Of a DNA stretch of 64,000 bases, positions 34,434 to 46,001 are shown one piece after another. Location: assembly GCA_035771175.1 (NCBI GenBank), contig CM069593.1:43461741-43525740 (forward strand), given 5' to 3'. Below the pieces are notes generated by a model. That model saw nothing but the letters and a program-made list of their open reading frames with translations, was not told the DNA's origin and made no database searches. The translations under genes were made by a program, and so were the position numbers. The number at the start of each line of letters is the position of its first letter. The first letter of the stretch is position 1. The stretch is from Paratinospora sagittata. Lineage: Eukaryota > Streptophyta > Magnoliopsida > Ranunculales > Menispermaceae.

Positions 34434-37400
34434 TCATTCATCCGGGCGAAAGTAAGTATATGTTGAGCTGGTCTCTGTCTTGGTACCCTGCAAGAGATAT
34501 GCCTTTTATTTTTGCACAGTCAAAAGTTAATTTTTAAGCAAAAGAAAACAGAGGAACAGAGACCGGTTCATGTAAAGCAATGCATATTTAGAACTCAGAC
34601 CAATGATTTAGTTAAACCAAAGAGATAACAAAAAGAAATGCTCAAGAATAAAAGGTGTGTGGGATCTTAGGGCACCAAATCATAATTTTGAAGTAAAGAA
34701 AGCTGATCAAGCAGCTTAAATACAAATAGCTTTCTATATGTATGTTTTTTTTTTACCCTAGAACAACCAAAATTTTGCTGTCACCTACATCAGCTGAGTT
34801 TTGACAAGGAACAATTCTAGCGCAACAATTAGAGGCGGTCGTCAGTACACTGATCCACTAAAGCTAATAATAATCAAATAATGGCTTCATGAGAAGTTTT
34901 AGAATCTCAGGGAAAATATTCATTTACTCTAAATCATTTCTGTTAGCCTCCATTACTGACGAAAACAAGAAGAAGAAAAATACCAACCTCTGTGGTAAGT
35001 GAAAGTCCTGTTGGTGGTACAGAAACAAGAGATGTCCATAGATTAGGATCTGCTAAGGGATCGATGGTATTATAATTTGCAAGGAGCGATGCTGATACAA
35101 AAGGAGTCAACGGACACAAAGTTCTTTGAAAAGGCAACCAGCCCATGCCCATGCCCAATGTCACTCCAAATCTCTCACTCCCACCATCACCACTTTCCGA
35201 TTTATGGATTGCTTTACCATAGTCCAGCTCATTGTTGTCCTTATTTTCATTATTATCCAACTTGTTGTCTGGTTTGTTTAACACTTTTTCTTGCAGACTT
35301 TTGTATGTAGCAGATCTTGACAAGACACTCAATGCAGACACAGATGATCCTCGATGCTTCTTTCCGCCCGGCAGAAACTGGCCCAGACGAGGCATCTTGT
35401 AAGGCTCAGTAGGCTGGACAGCCCATTCCAATATTTTAAGCTCACTTCCAATATCCTCTGAACCACTACACTTGGCTTCTTCCAAAGATTTAGTGACAGA
35501 ATCTGCTTGACGTATCTTGCTTGAACCCCACCATTTGATGTAACTCGTTAGATCAATTTTTCTCTCAATGCAAAAACCTCCTGAATAATCGCTTTCTGTT
35601 GAGGCACCCTCACCTGTACATTCAAAGGAGATAATAATGCTTAGTTAACCAATCAAATAGAACTAGAATGCTCTTTTTCTAGTTGTTTTAGCATAAATAA
35701 GGACTTACCAAAGGGTATACCATTAAAGTACTCGGGCCCACCTATTCGCCCAAAAGATGTCTCCCATCTGCCACTTTGGGATGGTCTACAATATAAAATA
35801 GAATTAAAATAATGTCAAAAGGGAGATTCATGAAAAAACATGATTGAAAATTTTAGACAGAAAGAACAGCATGTTCGCAAGATATAGCATGCAGTAGGCA
35901 ACATTCTTCCACTAAGAAATCTACAGAATACTTTAAAATGACTGCTTAGTGACTAATAATTTTCAATTGAATGACCTATTTTTCTTGATAAATATTTTCA
36001 ATTGGAAGATGGATATGAATAACTTCTAAAAATTCTCAAGATAATTAGTTTATCAGGTTGTATTTGAAAAATAATCAAGACAATAACAATGGATACTTTG
36101 GGACAATAACAATGGACTACTTTGGGACAATAACACAGGAAATGTCAAATGAGAATTATTTCACCGGGTGGACTTAGAAAAATGATTCAAAATACCTTTT
36201 AACAATATCTTTCGCCTTTTTATTTGACAATAAGTCTTTCAAATCACTATACACCATGCATATCCCATAAATGTAGTGATGACATGCAAAATACCATGCA
36301 CATATTCCACCTTATTTCTAAGAAGAATGGTAGTAAAATGGAATCCTCCTGATATAAACTTTCTCACCTTGAAAGTCCTCGATATTTAGAGATTCCTCTT
36401 GAGAAACCACTACTTTTCCTGCATTTGGCAACTATCCAATGTAAGGAACTCTTTATCTTATTGCACATCCACAGTTGCATTCTACACGCACCTTCTAAGG
36501 GAAGCAAGGTATTCCTCTCTCGACACATTCTGCATTTCTTCCAGATCTCTAGAATAATCACTAACCTGCATCACCAGGTTCACATTTGTTCATGGGTGAA
36601 GACAACATTAACAACAAAAGCAGGACTGCAGCATTGTAAGGCAACAAACAAGAAACACACTTCGTCCTAAAATCTCATAGTTCAATGCTAAAGAAAGATG
36701 TCCTTTAGCAATCACCATATTTCAGAACTTAAGAAAATTCAAATGGCATATTAGATCACAAAATTTAAAAAGTAATCACATTGGCATTTTCAAACAAAAA
36801 TGGCGTCAATGATATTAGTTTCAATACAAGTCATAGAGGCGTGATTCTCTAATTTAGAGGTATTAAGTAAAAACAGCCCGATAAACTCTAGATCTGTGTC
36901 TATCTCACTGGAAAGTTAATGAGTGTCCCAGGACCCCAATACTTCAGAGCAGCAAGATCATATGCTCTAGCTGCAGCTTCCTCCTCGTCATATGCACCTG
37001 CAACATGTGAGTGTACACAACAACAACAAAAAGGGAAAAAAAGGTTAAATGTAGAACCAAGTGGATCAAAGTGCATAATATCAAAGTCTAAGGGAGAATT
37101 AGGATTACCTAAGTAAACTGGGGAAGTAGCCAATCACCAAACGTTTCCATACAAATCATGAAAGAATGTCAGGAATTTCAGTTGCAACATTATGATTTCT
37201 ATGCACAATATGAATAGTATCTGGAAAAGTATGCATGTTGGCTGAAGATCCAGGATAAATCAATATATACCTTGCTTTCCCTTCTTATTCTGATTTTGAT
37301 TCCAGGTACTTTTGTCCCAGAGATGAGCTTCATAGCGACCAGTCCATCTATGCCTATATTATTTCATGCAGTTAAAACAAATGAAGGTGCAAGTCTATGA

Positions 37401-40400
37401 ACTATGGAACGGAAAAACAACCAACATAGAAGATAAGAAGTTGCATAAAATAAATAACCTCAAAAAAGTACCATATCTAGCAGATAATCTGTTAAAACCA
37501 TAAAAGACACAAAGATGTAACGTGGTTCGGCTCTAAGGCCTACGTCCACGGGAGAAGAGAAGAAATATTTTCTTATTCTTAATGATGTCTTAATGGAGGG
37601 GCACCATATATATAAACATACAGGGCTATGCACACATATAGCTATAATTACAATTTTAGTAACTGCTAAATAAAACGACTACTAAAATTATCATCTTTCC
37701 TTAAAGGAAATAAATCCATAAAGGAAATAAACTCCACAGATTTTGCTCTTCTCCACAACACTCCCCCTCAAGCTGGTGAATAAAGGTTTACCATTCCTAG
37801 CTTGGACACATTTGCTTGAAATGCAGTATGGTTTAACCCTTTAGTGAGCACATCGGCGAGCTGATTATTGGTAGACACATATGGAGTACACATCAACCCA
37901 CTATCAAGCTTCTCTTTAATAAAGTGTCTATCAATCTCTATATGCTTGGTTCGATCATGTTGAACTGGGTTATGGGCAATGCTAATTGCAGATTTATTGT
38001 CACAATAGAGTCTCATAGGGTCATCCCAGTGTATCTTCAAATCTGTCAAAATTATCTGCAACCATAATAGCTCACAAACCCCTTGTGCCATTGCTTGGAA
38101 TTTTGCTTCAGCACTAGATCTGGCTACTACATTCTGCTTTTTACTTCACCATGTCACCAAATTCCCACCAAGAAACGTACAATATCCAGTAGTTGATCTT
38201 CTGTCAACTACTGAACCAGCATAGTCTGAATCAGTATATGCTTAAAAAACAACTTCTGTGTGTCGTTTAAATAAGATGCCCTGTCCTAGGGTCCCTTTAA
38301 GATACTGTAAAATGCGATTAGCTGCTTGCAAATGAATATCTTTAGGATTGTGCATGAACTGACTTATTACACTTACTGCATATGCAATATTAGGTCTTGT
38401 GTGTGAGAGATAGATGAGTCTTCCTACTAGTCTTTGATACATCTCCTTATTCATAGTCAGCGCTTCTTCAGCTTCTCCAAGCTTGTCATTAAGATCAATA
38501 GGAGTATTCATTGGTTTGCATGCTAGCTTCCCTGTTTCTTTAAAGTCTGTGATGTACTTCTGTTGAGAAATAAAGATTCCTTGTTTAGAGTGTGTCACTT
38601 CTATCCCTATGAAGTATTTCAATCTCCCTAGTTCCTTGATCTCAAATTCCTCGGTCAAACACTACTTCAAATTTTGTCTCTCATTCTCGTTGTTTCCTGT
38701 TATGATGATGTCATCAACATACACTAATAGAGCTGTAACTCCCCCTGAAGTCGAGTGTTTAATAAACAGAGTGTGATCTCCTTGGCTTTGTCTATATCCC
38801 ATATTTGTCATTACTTTGGTAAACCGACCAAACCATGCTCTTGGAGATTGTTTAAGTCCATACAGGGCCTTTTTCAATTTACACACTTTATCAGTGGTGC
38901 CAAATCCTGGAGGCATTTCCATATAGATTTCTTCTTCTAAATCCCCATGTAAAAATGCATTCTTAACATCAAATTGTTGCAGATCTCAGTCATAATTAGC
39001 TGCCAATAACAAAAGATGTCTCACAGTATTCATTTTTGCAACTGGAGCAAATGTCTCTTGATAGTCCACACCATATGTCTGAGTATATCCTTTGGCTAAC
39101 AATCTTGCCTTATAGCACTCTAGGGACCCATCTGCTTTGTATTTTACTGTATAAACTCATTTGCATCCCACAGGTTTCTTTCCTGCAGGCAAGTCTACCA
39201 ACTCCCATGTTGTATTTTTCTCCAGGGCTTCTATTTCCACATTCATAGCTTGTTTCCAATTTGTATTAGATAAAGCCTCGGATAATGATGTAGCAGTCTG
39301 GATGTTGTTCAGGTTGGTAAGGAAACTCTTATGAATTGGCGAGAACTTCTCGAAGGATACAACATGAGATAGTGGATACAAGGGATGTTTAGTGCATTCC
39401 CTTGTGCCCTTTCTAATGGCAATGGGAAGATCATTGTTAGGTTCAAAGGCTAAAAGATCATTGTTAGTTTCAGGAACTGATGAAATTTGTAATGAGGGTT
39501 CAAGATTTGTTACCTCATTTTCAGGGATTGGTTCAGATTCTTGAACTTGCATCGGTTCAGGAGCTGCAGCTTTCTTCCTTGAGTACATTTGTCCAGTCAT
39601 CTGATCCTTATGTTCGTCATTGGGTACAGAGGGTGTAGGAGATTCGGGTTTGGTTTGTTGGAGGTTAAAAGGGCCAAAAAGATCAAAAGGGTTGTCAAGA
39701 GAGTTCCGATCCTTATCTTCCATGATGACACTCTCCCCCGGAAGAGGAGGAGCGGTAAAATAGGGCTCAAGTGACATCGGCAGAGACAAAGAATTTCTTT
39801 GATGGCGAATGATAGCATTTATATCCCTTTTGAGTGGAAGAGTATTCGACAAAAACACACTTGAGAGCTCTGGGGTTCAACTTTCCCCTGTTGGGTTGGT
39901 GAATATGGGCAAATGATACACACCCAAATATCTTAGGTATAAGATTATTGGAGATTTTGAGCTTAGGGTAAAATTGACATAGCTTTTCCATAGGACTTTT
40001 GAAACTAAGGGTCCGAGATGGTAGGCGGTTAATAAGGTGTGTTGCAATAAGGACAGCTTCCCCCCAATAGGACTTAGGCATAGTATTCTGAAATAAAATG
40101 GCTAGGTTTGTATCAAGCAGGTGACCGTTTTTTCTTTCAGCAACTCCATTTTGTTGTGGGGTGTGAACACAGGATGATTCATGAAGGATCCCCTCTTTTT
40201 GGAAGTAATTGGTCAATGTTTGATTAAAATAGTCTCTAGCATTGTCAGATCGAAATCTCTTGATTTTAGCATCAAACTGGGTGTGTATCATGTTATGGAA
40301 GGTAGGAAGAACAAAGCTCACATCGGATTTTTGTTTCAGTAAGAATATCCACGAGACTCTAGTACAATCATCAATGAAGGACACAAACCATCGCGCTCCA

Positions 40401-43400
40401 GAAACATTAGGTATTGGAGAGGGACCCCAAATATCACTATGAATGAGATCAAAAGGATCTAAACTTCTTTCATTACTAAGTGGAAAAGATATACGCTTGT
40501 GTTTCGCAAGTTTACACACTTCACAATGAAAATCTTCAACATTGAGAGACTTAAACAAAAAAGGAAACATGATTTTAAGGGTTCGAAAAGAAGGATGGCC
40601 AAGACGGCGATGATGGAGCCATAACTTTTCTTTATTGGAAAATTTGTGCTCGAAGAGAAACGAAGTGGTACTCTTAATAGGATGTACTGGTGTCTCAAGG
40701 TAATACAACCCGTCCTGTTCCTTAGCATGTCCAATCATCGTCCCTAAGTCCTGGTCCTGAAATGCACAGTAAGTAGGGAAGAAGGTTACATTACAACTCA
40801 GATCATGGGTCAGTTTTTTAATAGAGATAAGATTAGTAAATAGTTTAGGAACATGAAGAACATTTTTTAGTGTAAGGGTAGGGCTGATGTGAACATCACC
40901 TATACCAGCAACTGTGGTTAAGGATCCATCAGCTGTAGCTATTTTTCGACTACTAGGACATGGGTTGTAGGTATGAAATATATTGGGGGAATTGGTCATG
41001 TGATCAGTAGCACCAGAATCTATAACCCAAGAGTTAGCAAAAGACTTATCCGAGACGTTAAATCCAATAGAAATAGGAAAGTTACTTAAATGGGCCAATG
41101 AACAGGTACCTGAGGGTTTGTCCAGTGTGCCAAGCAAAGATTTCAATCTTTCAATGTCGTCTTGGCTAAATCCGTCTGGCACCGGGGAGTCTACAACTGT
41201 TTGTTCAGTAGACAGATGTGCTTGTCCACTGGTCTTTTGTTGTCCTCCTTTGTAGCCCCATTCTTTACTAGAAGTTGAAGGCTTGCCATGAAGTTTCCAA
41301 CACTTCTCCCTGGTATATTTAGTCTTCTGACAATAAGTACACCATAGATTGTCCCTATTGTCTCGATTTGGTACCTTTGATGATTCAGCGCGCGGAGTGT
41401 GTGTCTTCTGATCATTTCCCCGATTGGCAACCATAGCTGAGCCTTCCATCTTCTGAGGTGTGAGCATAACACTTCTTCTGCTTTCTTCAGTTCGGATAAC
41501 TAAGATAGTCTCATTCAGAGTTGGCAACTCTTTGCTGAGAGTTTGAACTCTCACTTGAGCAAACTCTGCATTGAGTCCAGCCAAGAAGTCATAGACCCGA
41601 TCCTTCTCAATATAGTTCTTTAAAACTACAGCATCTGCAGGGCATTTAGTCTCAATACACCTATAATGGTCAAGTTCCTGCCAGAGGTTTTTCAATACAT
41701 TGGCATATTCGGTGACCGTAATGTTGCCTTGTTTTGTTGTTCCAACTTTCACTTTGATCTCATACACTTGGGCTGCATCATGGGCCTTAGAGTATGTCTG
41801 ATGAACGGCATCCCAAATGTCTTTGGCGGTAGTTAGAAACATGCATATATCACTAATGTTTGGCGTCATTGAATTCCATAGCCACGCCATTATAGAAGCA
41901 TCTTCGTTATCCCACGCTATAAACTTAGGATCTCCAGGTGTAGGTCCAGTGCCCAAAAGATGACTTAATTTCCCTTTGCCCTTCAGAAAAGTACGCACCA
42001 GCTGAGACCACTTCAAATAATTCTTTCCATCAAGTCTGTATGCTGCCTAAATGTTTGGTAGTTCTCTTTTCTCCGTTTTGTCAACTGCTTCTTCAGTCTG
42101 CACTGTTTCGGAAGTAACCGACATTTGTTTTTTTTTTGTTTATATGGTTACAAACTCAAAAAATAAAAAATAAAAAATAAAAGATGAATATCAGATGCAG
42201 ACGAAGAAGACGAACCAGGAGCTGCAAATGAAACCGCAGATCGACACAGCAAAAAACGCAGCAGCAGCAGCAGCAGATCGTCAACGACGACGACGATCGG
42301 GTTTCTTCGACTCCTGGTTCGTACTGCTCGAAGAAGAAGATGGCGACTGCAGAAGTTGAGTTCAGATGCTTCGTCGACGGACTAGCATGGGCGACTGACG
42401 ATCAAACCCTGTCGAGAATTTTCGGGCAGTTCGGAAATATCGTCGCATCAAAGATCATTAACGATTGCGACACTGGAAGATCGAGGGGGTAGTTGCAGAC
42501 GGCGACGGCAGAGAAAGAAGAAAAAGAAGAAGACGACGACGATGGAGATTAGAGAGATGCAGTGGTGCAGTGATGCAGTGATGCGCAAGAGAGACGACGA
42601 AGATTAGTAGCAACGTCAAAGATCAGCAATGGTGGGTTCGAGCAGCGGCGACTGAAACACGGTAGCAATGGAGACGAAGGCGTCGACGACGATTAGGATA
42701 TCGGCAGTGCCGATGAGGAAGACGCAGTGGCCGATGGTGATATAGTAGCAGTAATGAAGACGTACACACCAATCAGTAACACGAATAATGGTGATGAAGG
42801 CCAACGAGGAATGTTCCGGCAATGAAGGCCAAAATAAAATAATTTCAACGATGATGGTCGGAAGAAAAGAAAAATTTCCCAGTTGTACAAGCTTAAAGCT
42901 CTAATACCATGTTAAAACAATAAAAGATACAAAGATATAACGTGGTTCGGCTCTAAGGCCTACGTCCACGGGAGAAGAAATGAAATATTTTCTTATTCTT
43001 AATGATACCTTAATGGAGGGACACCATGTTAAAACAATAAAAGACACAAAGATGTAACGTGGTTCGGCTCTAAGGCCTACGTCCACGGGAGAAGAGAAGA
43101 AATATTTTCTTATTCTTAATGATGTCTTAATGGAGGGACACCATATATATAGACATACAGGGCTATACACACATAGAGCTATAATTACAATTTTAGTAAC
43201 TGCTAAATAAAATGACTACTAAAATTATCATCTTTCCTTAAAGGAAATAAATCCTTAAAGGAAATAAATCCCACAGATTTTTCTCTTCTCCATAACATAA
43301 TCACTTCTGTTTTTTGAAGCTAATAAATCCTCACACTTATGATGAGAAAGATCCAAATTATCCACACTAGTAATAAAGGCTTTTTTCATATTTGCACGGT

Positions 43401-46001
43401 TGGCCTTCCTTAGCCCTTCATAGCAAAGTGAAAGAAGTGCATTCATGTAGCTGACTATACATGGTTGGGACAAGGCGATCTTGAGTTGGGTTGAGTTGTC
43501 ATCAAACCCTACCATTAGTTACATTAAAATGTCATGATTCGATGTGGTAGTTTTCCCATTAAAAAAAAAGTTCTAGGGTATGAATCTTGACCCTTAAAAC
43601 AACTATTATAATTTGGCATTTGAATTTTGAACAAAAAAATATAATTAAGTTGAGAACAAGTCTAGATGTCAGACTTGTTCATTTTCTAAATTACAAGATA
43701 TGGCTTAAAAAAGTGTTCAACAACTCATATCCAAATACTTGGACATGGACTATGGTTATTCTTTCATCTTCTTTTCTCCTTTTTTCTTTTCTCCTTCCTC
43801 TTCTTTTCCTTCCTTTTGATTTTCTTTGGAAGTTCTTATTCTTCCTGCTTTTATTTTCTACATCTTCTTGTTTTTTACATTTTTACTCCTCTTCCCCTTT
43901 TCTTTCATCTAATTATTTTTAATTTCCACTTTTCCTTCCGTTTGATTTTATTGGGAAGTTCTTATTCTTCCCATCGTTATTTTCTTCATTTTCTTTTATT
44001 TTATAGTTCTACTCCTCTTCTTCATTTTTTCAGCTGATTATTTTTATTTTTATCTTTATTTTTCTCTCCTTGTTTTAGTGTGCTATAACCTGTTAAATCA
44101 TTTTCTATCCTTAATTTCTTTTCTTTCTTCAATCTTTGGATAATCTACAGAATAGCGTCCAAATGCAGATACAAAGTGTTGAAAACATATCTTGTGTCAA
44201 TGTCCATATCCTATTGGATGTACAAGTGACATATATCTGGAATCTCAAAAGGAAGAATAAACACCAAAGTAGTTTTTATTAGGTTCGGTTTAGTAAAAAT
44301 AGAAGAAGCAGGTGCAAACAAGATTTCTATTTAACCTAAAAATCGTACTTTTTTCAAGAGTGCCTACTAGATATACTCGTAGTAATACAAAAACACCCGT
44401 AGCATATATAAATGAGATGGTTTGGTGTCAACTTTCCTGATTAACTACCAGAGAAGTACTTTAGTGGTTTAAGTAATCAATAAATAATACACATTATGCA
44501 TTGCTAAGGACAAGAGTATCAAAAACAGAGAGATAATTAGATAATGAAATAGATATGACCAGCGAAAGTACATTGTATTGACAGAGTAAAAGAGGGTGTT
44601 CAATCATTATGCTATCATTCTCAATCAAGTGAGTGGTTTAAGGCAACCAAGAACAATCATGAGCACACATAATCCATATGGCATCCACTAGGTACAAAAA
44701 AGAAGATGGAGGCGTGCATTTGCGTTTCACATTTCACTTAACCAATCCCACTTCTCACTCCCTTATTTTCAAATAAGGAGAAAGAAATAGGATATCTTAG
44801 AATTTAATTAAAATAAAGGAAGGTTTAGGTCAAACCACACTTGAGAGAAAGTGCGGTTCGTAGTAATTAAAAATATGTTAATTAATGACATTCCGAGTAT
44901 TCTAAACTACAAAAAAAGGTAAAATAATAGACAAGAAAAAATAAAAGAAAGTTCGAGCATTAGGTATATCTCCAATGAAAATGTGTTTTCTATTGAGATG
45001 TAACTGCACATAAAAGATCCATATTGAAAAATCTCCTTTCTGTCATTTTCAGTAAGTTTCATCAACCTAATTGCTACTTCAACTTCTGCCATGATCTCAA
45101 ATTTCATCCAAAAATTCAATTTTTTTCCTTCAAAATCCCATCAACTAAACAAATTACACCCCGAATAAAATTCCATCAATCGCATCCATACATAACCAAT
45201 TCATTTCATATAACCCTCAACATTGTTCTAATCATTGCAACTCTCTTAGATCCAACTCCGCCACTTACTACAGACAAGTCCGATCAACTAAATCCCATCA
45301 ATCAAACATAATTGAATAGATAATCAAGGACCTAGATCAAATGAAAATTACATTCCAAATAATACTCCAGCAATCACATCCATATATACCTACCTAATTC
45401 AGTTCATGTAACCCTCAACATTGTTCTAATCATTGTGACTCTCTTAGATCCAACTCCGCCTCTTATTATAGACAAGTCCGATCAACTAAAACCCAATCAA
45501 TCAAACATAATTGAGTAGATAAACAGGCACCTAGATCAAATGAAAATTACATTCCAAATAAAACTCCAGCTATCACATCCATATATATACCTACCTAACT
45601 CATTTCATTTCATCATAATCTTATTCTGTCAACAAACTACACGTTGTTGTTTTATAGTCATTGCAACTCTCTTAGATCCGACTCTTCCAACTAACTAAAA
45701 AAATTCAAAAAAAATAGAATGAAATTTTATTTTATTTTTTTACCAAGTTGTTTATAGAATGAAAAATCGCACACCTGGTAACGCCTCTGTAAATGGAGCT
45801 CCTCTTCCCGGCAACACAAGGCGGCATCTTGCTGATCCTCTCTTTAGCAGTACATCCTCTCTCCTTCTTCGCTTTCTTCAATCCTCTGTAAAGAAGTAAC
45901 TGATCGTTCGCCATTGCTGCCTCCGATGCTTCTCCTTCTCCTCCTCCTCCTCTTGCTTCCGCCTTCAATCCACTCTCAGAATCCATAAATTCCAAACCCA
46001 C
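34434..46001 (-). CDS. AP2-like transcription factor (At2g41710 type), nine exons
   Basis: Coding exons on the minus strand are 46001-45775, 37353-37271, 37117-37109, 36997-36909, 36565-36492, 36418-36368, 35785-35709, 35613-34988 and 34487-34434. All junctions are GT-AG and in phase, giving 429 codons plus TGA. The first AP2 domain runs [52 protein letters not shown]. The second is divergent ([27 protein letters not shown]). N-terminal [20 protein letters not shown] and C-terminal [12 protein letters not shown] match Arabidopsis At2g41710. It is a nuclear DNA-binding protein of the AP2/euAP2-like family. The next in-frame ATG (45986) is an alternative start. Intron 1 is 8.4 kb and contains a copia element in the same orientation. 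Confidence 0.93.
37109..37117 (-). other. 9-nt microexon of the AP2-like gene (VYL)
   Basis: TTTACTTAG on the minus strand is flanked by CAG upstream and GTAATC downstream. With one base from the previous exon it encodes V-Y-L-(G), filling exactly the gap between GKQ and AYDEEE in AP2 domain 1. A 9-nt exon for VYL is known in WRI1 and related AP2 genes, so it fits the family. Confidence 0.9.
37490..37760 (-). repeat. 3' LTR of the intronic copia element
   Basis: A 271-bp repeat with TGTT...AACA ends in plus coordinates. It is close to identical to 43027-43297 apart from scattered substitutions, which suggests a fairly recent insertion. Confidence 0.92.
37768..39858 (-). pseudogene. copia reverse transcriptase and RNase H, several stops
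   Basis: From 39858 the frame carries the linker, then [19 protein letters not shown] and a stop at 39157 where a Trp is usual. RT motifs follow ([44 protein letters not shown]) with a stop at 38662. The RNase H part includes [40 protein letters not shown] and [11 protein letters not shown], with stops at 38242 and near 38145. The catalytic YVDD and the RNase H aspartates are still readable. Together with the upstream frame slip this copy cannot make full-length polyprotein. Confidence 0.88.
39767..42016 (-). CDS. copia gag-protease-integrase polyprotein part, intact 749-codon frame
   Basis: The frame contains the gag domain (about 1-200; [34 protein letters not shown]), a CCHC knuckle ([19 protein letters not shown]), protease ([19 protein letters not shown], about residue 345), GAG-pre-integrase ([13 protein letters not shown]) and the integrase core. 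The core shows [28 protein letters not shown] and [13 protein letters not shown], so the D-D-E residues are present. It ends by a frame slip near 39.80-39.86 kb; the RT part continues in another frame. Products would package, cleave and integrate the element DNA. Confidence 0.9.
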   Translation of the reverse strand: MKWSQLVRTFLKGKGKLSHLLGTGPTPGDPKFIAWDNEDASIMAWLWNSMTPNISDICMFLTTAKDIWDAVHQTYSKAHDAAQVYEIKVKVGTTKQGNITVTEYANVLKNLWQELDHYRCIETKCPADAVVLKNYIEKDRVYDFLAGLNAEFAQVRVQTLSKELPTLNETILVIRTEESRRSVMLTPQKMEGSAMVANRGNDQKTHTPRAESSKVPNRDNRDNLWCTYCQKTKYTREKCWKLHGKPSTSSKEWGYKGGQQKTSGQAHLSTEQTVVDSPVPDGFSQDDIERLKSLLGTLDKPSGTCSLAHLSNFPISIGFNVSDKSFANSWVIDSGATDHMTNSPNIFHTYNPCPSSRKIATADGSLTTVAGIGDVHISPTLTLKNVLHVPKLFTNLISIKKLTHDLSCNVTFFPTYCAFQDQDLGTMIGHAKEQDGLYYLETPVHPIKSTTSFLFEHKFSNKEKLWLHHRRLGHPSFRTLKIMFPFLFKSLNVEDFHCEVCKLAKHKRISFPLSNERSLDPFDLIHSDIWGPSPIPNVSGARWFVSFIDDCTRVSWIFLLKQKSDVSFVLPTFHNMIHTQFDAKIKRFRSDNARDYFNQTLTNYFQKEGILHESSCVHTPQQNGVAERKNGHLLDTNLAILFQNTMPKSYWGEAVLIATHLINRLPSRTLSFKSPMEKLCQFYPKLKISNNLIPKIFGCVSFAHIHQPNRGKLNPRALKCVFVEYSSTQKGYKCYHSPSKKFFVSADVT
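42340..42492 (+). pseudogene. Captured exon of a glycine-rich RNA-binding protein (GRP7/8-like RRM)
   Basis: Fifty codons from an ATG encode the start of an [22 protein letters not shown] (RNP2 CFVDGLAW, where CFVGGLAW is usual), [20 protein letters not shown] and RSRG, then TAG. This matches the N-terminus of plant GR-RBPs such as AtGRP7. The ATG is preceded by ~130 bp resembling a 5' UTR. The RNP1 half (GFGFVTF) and the glycine-rich tail are missing; the sequence stops at GGGGTAGTT, which could be an exon end with its donor site. It lies in the 5' leader of the intronic copia element, antisense to it. Confidence 0.8.
42910..43297 (-). repeat. 5' LTR of the intronic copia element, with internal tandem duplication
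   Basis: 43027-43297 is a full copy of the LTR. 42910-43026 repeats its inner ~117 bp (TGTTAAAACAATAAAAGA... to ...TGGAGGGACACCA). The primer site directly follows the inner repeat, so the duplication belongs to this LTR. Confidence 0.88.
43807..44050. repeat. Pyrimidine-rich tandem duplication in AP2-like intron 1
   Basis: About 130 bp beginning CCTTCC(T/G)TTTGATTTT and containing GGAAGTTCTTATTCTTCC occurs twice in a row with moderate divergence. The short plus-strand frames here are low-complexity Phe/Ser/Leu runs, not genes. Confidence 0.6.
45159..45690. repeat. Tandem repeat, ~190-bp unit, about 2.7 copies, near exon 1 of the AP2-like gene
   Basis: Each unit contains (C)ATCACATCCATA, ACCCTCAACATTGTTCTAATC, CTCTTAGATCCAACTCCGCC, ACAAGTCCGATCAACTAAA and GATCAAATGAAAATTAC. 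The first two copies are nearly complete and the third is partial. It lies in the 5' part of intron 1, 100-600 bp from exon 1. Confidence 0.75.

Larger units (their letters stand above)
37490..43297 (-). mobile_element. Ty1/copia retrotransposon in intron 1 of the AP2-like gene, 5-bp TSD
   Basis: TAATC lies on both sides (37485-37489, 43298-43302). The 3' LTR is 37490-37760, preceded on the minus strand by the polypurine tract GAGGGGGAG. The 5' LTR is 42910-43297, and its inner end is followed by TGGTATTAGAGC, a near match to the tRNA-Met primer site. Gag to integrase is an unbroken 749-codon frame; RT and RNase H follow in another frame with several stops. A piece of a host RNA-binding-protein gene sits in the leader. 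The element reads in the same direction as the AP2-like gene, so its LTR signals could affect that transcript. Confidence 0.93.

Noticed and set aside
43587..44037. Hydrophobic small ORFs in the AP2-like intron
   Set aside because: They lie in a pyrimidine-rich tandem duplication within an intron.
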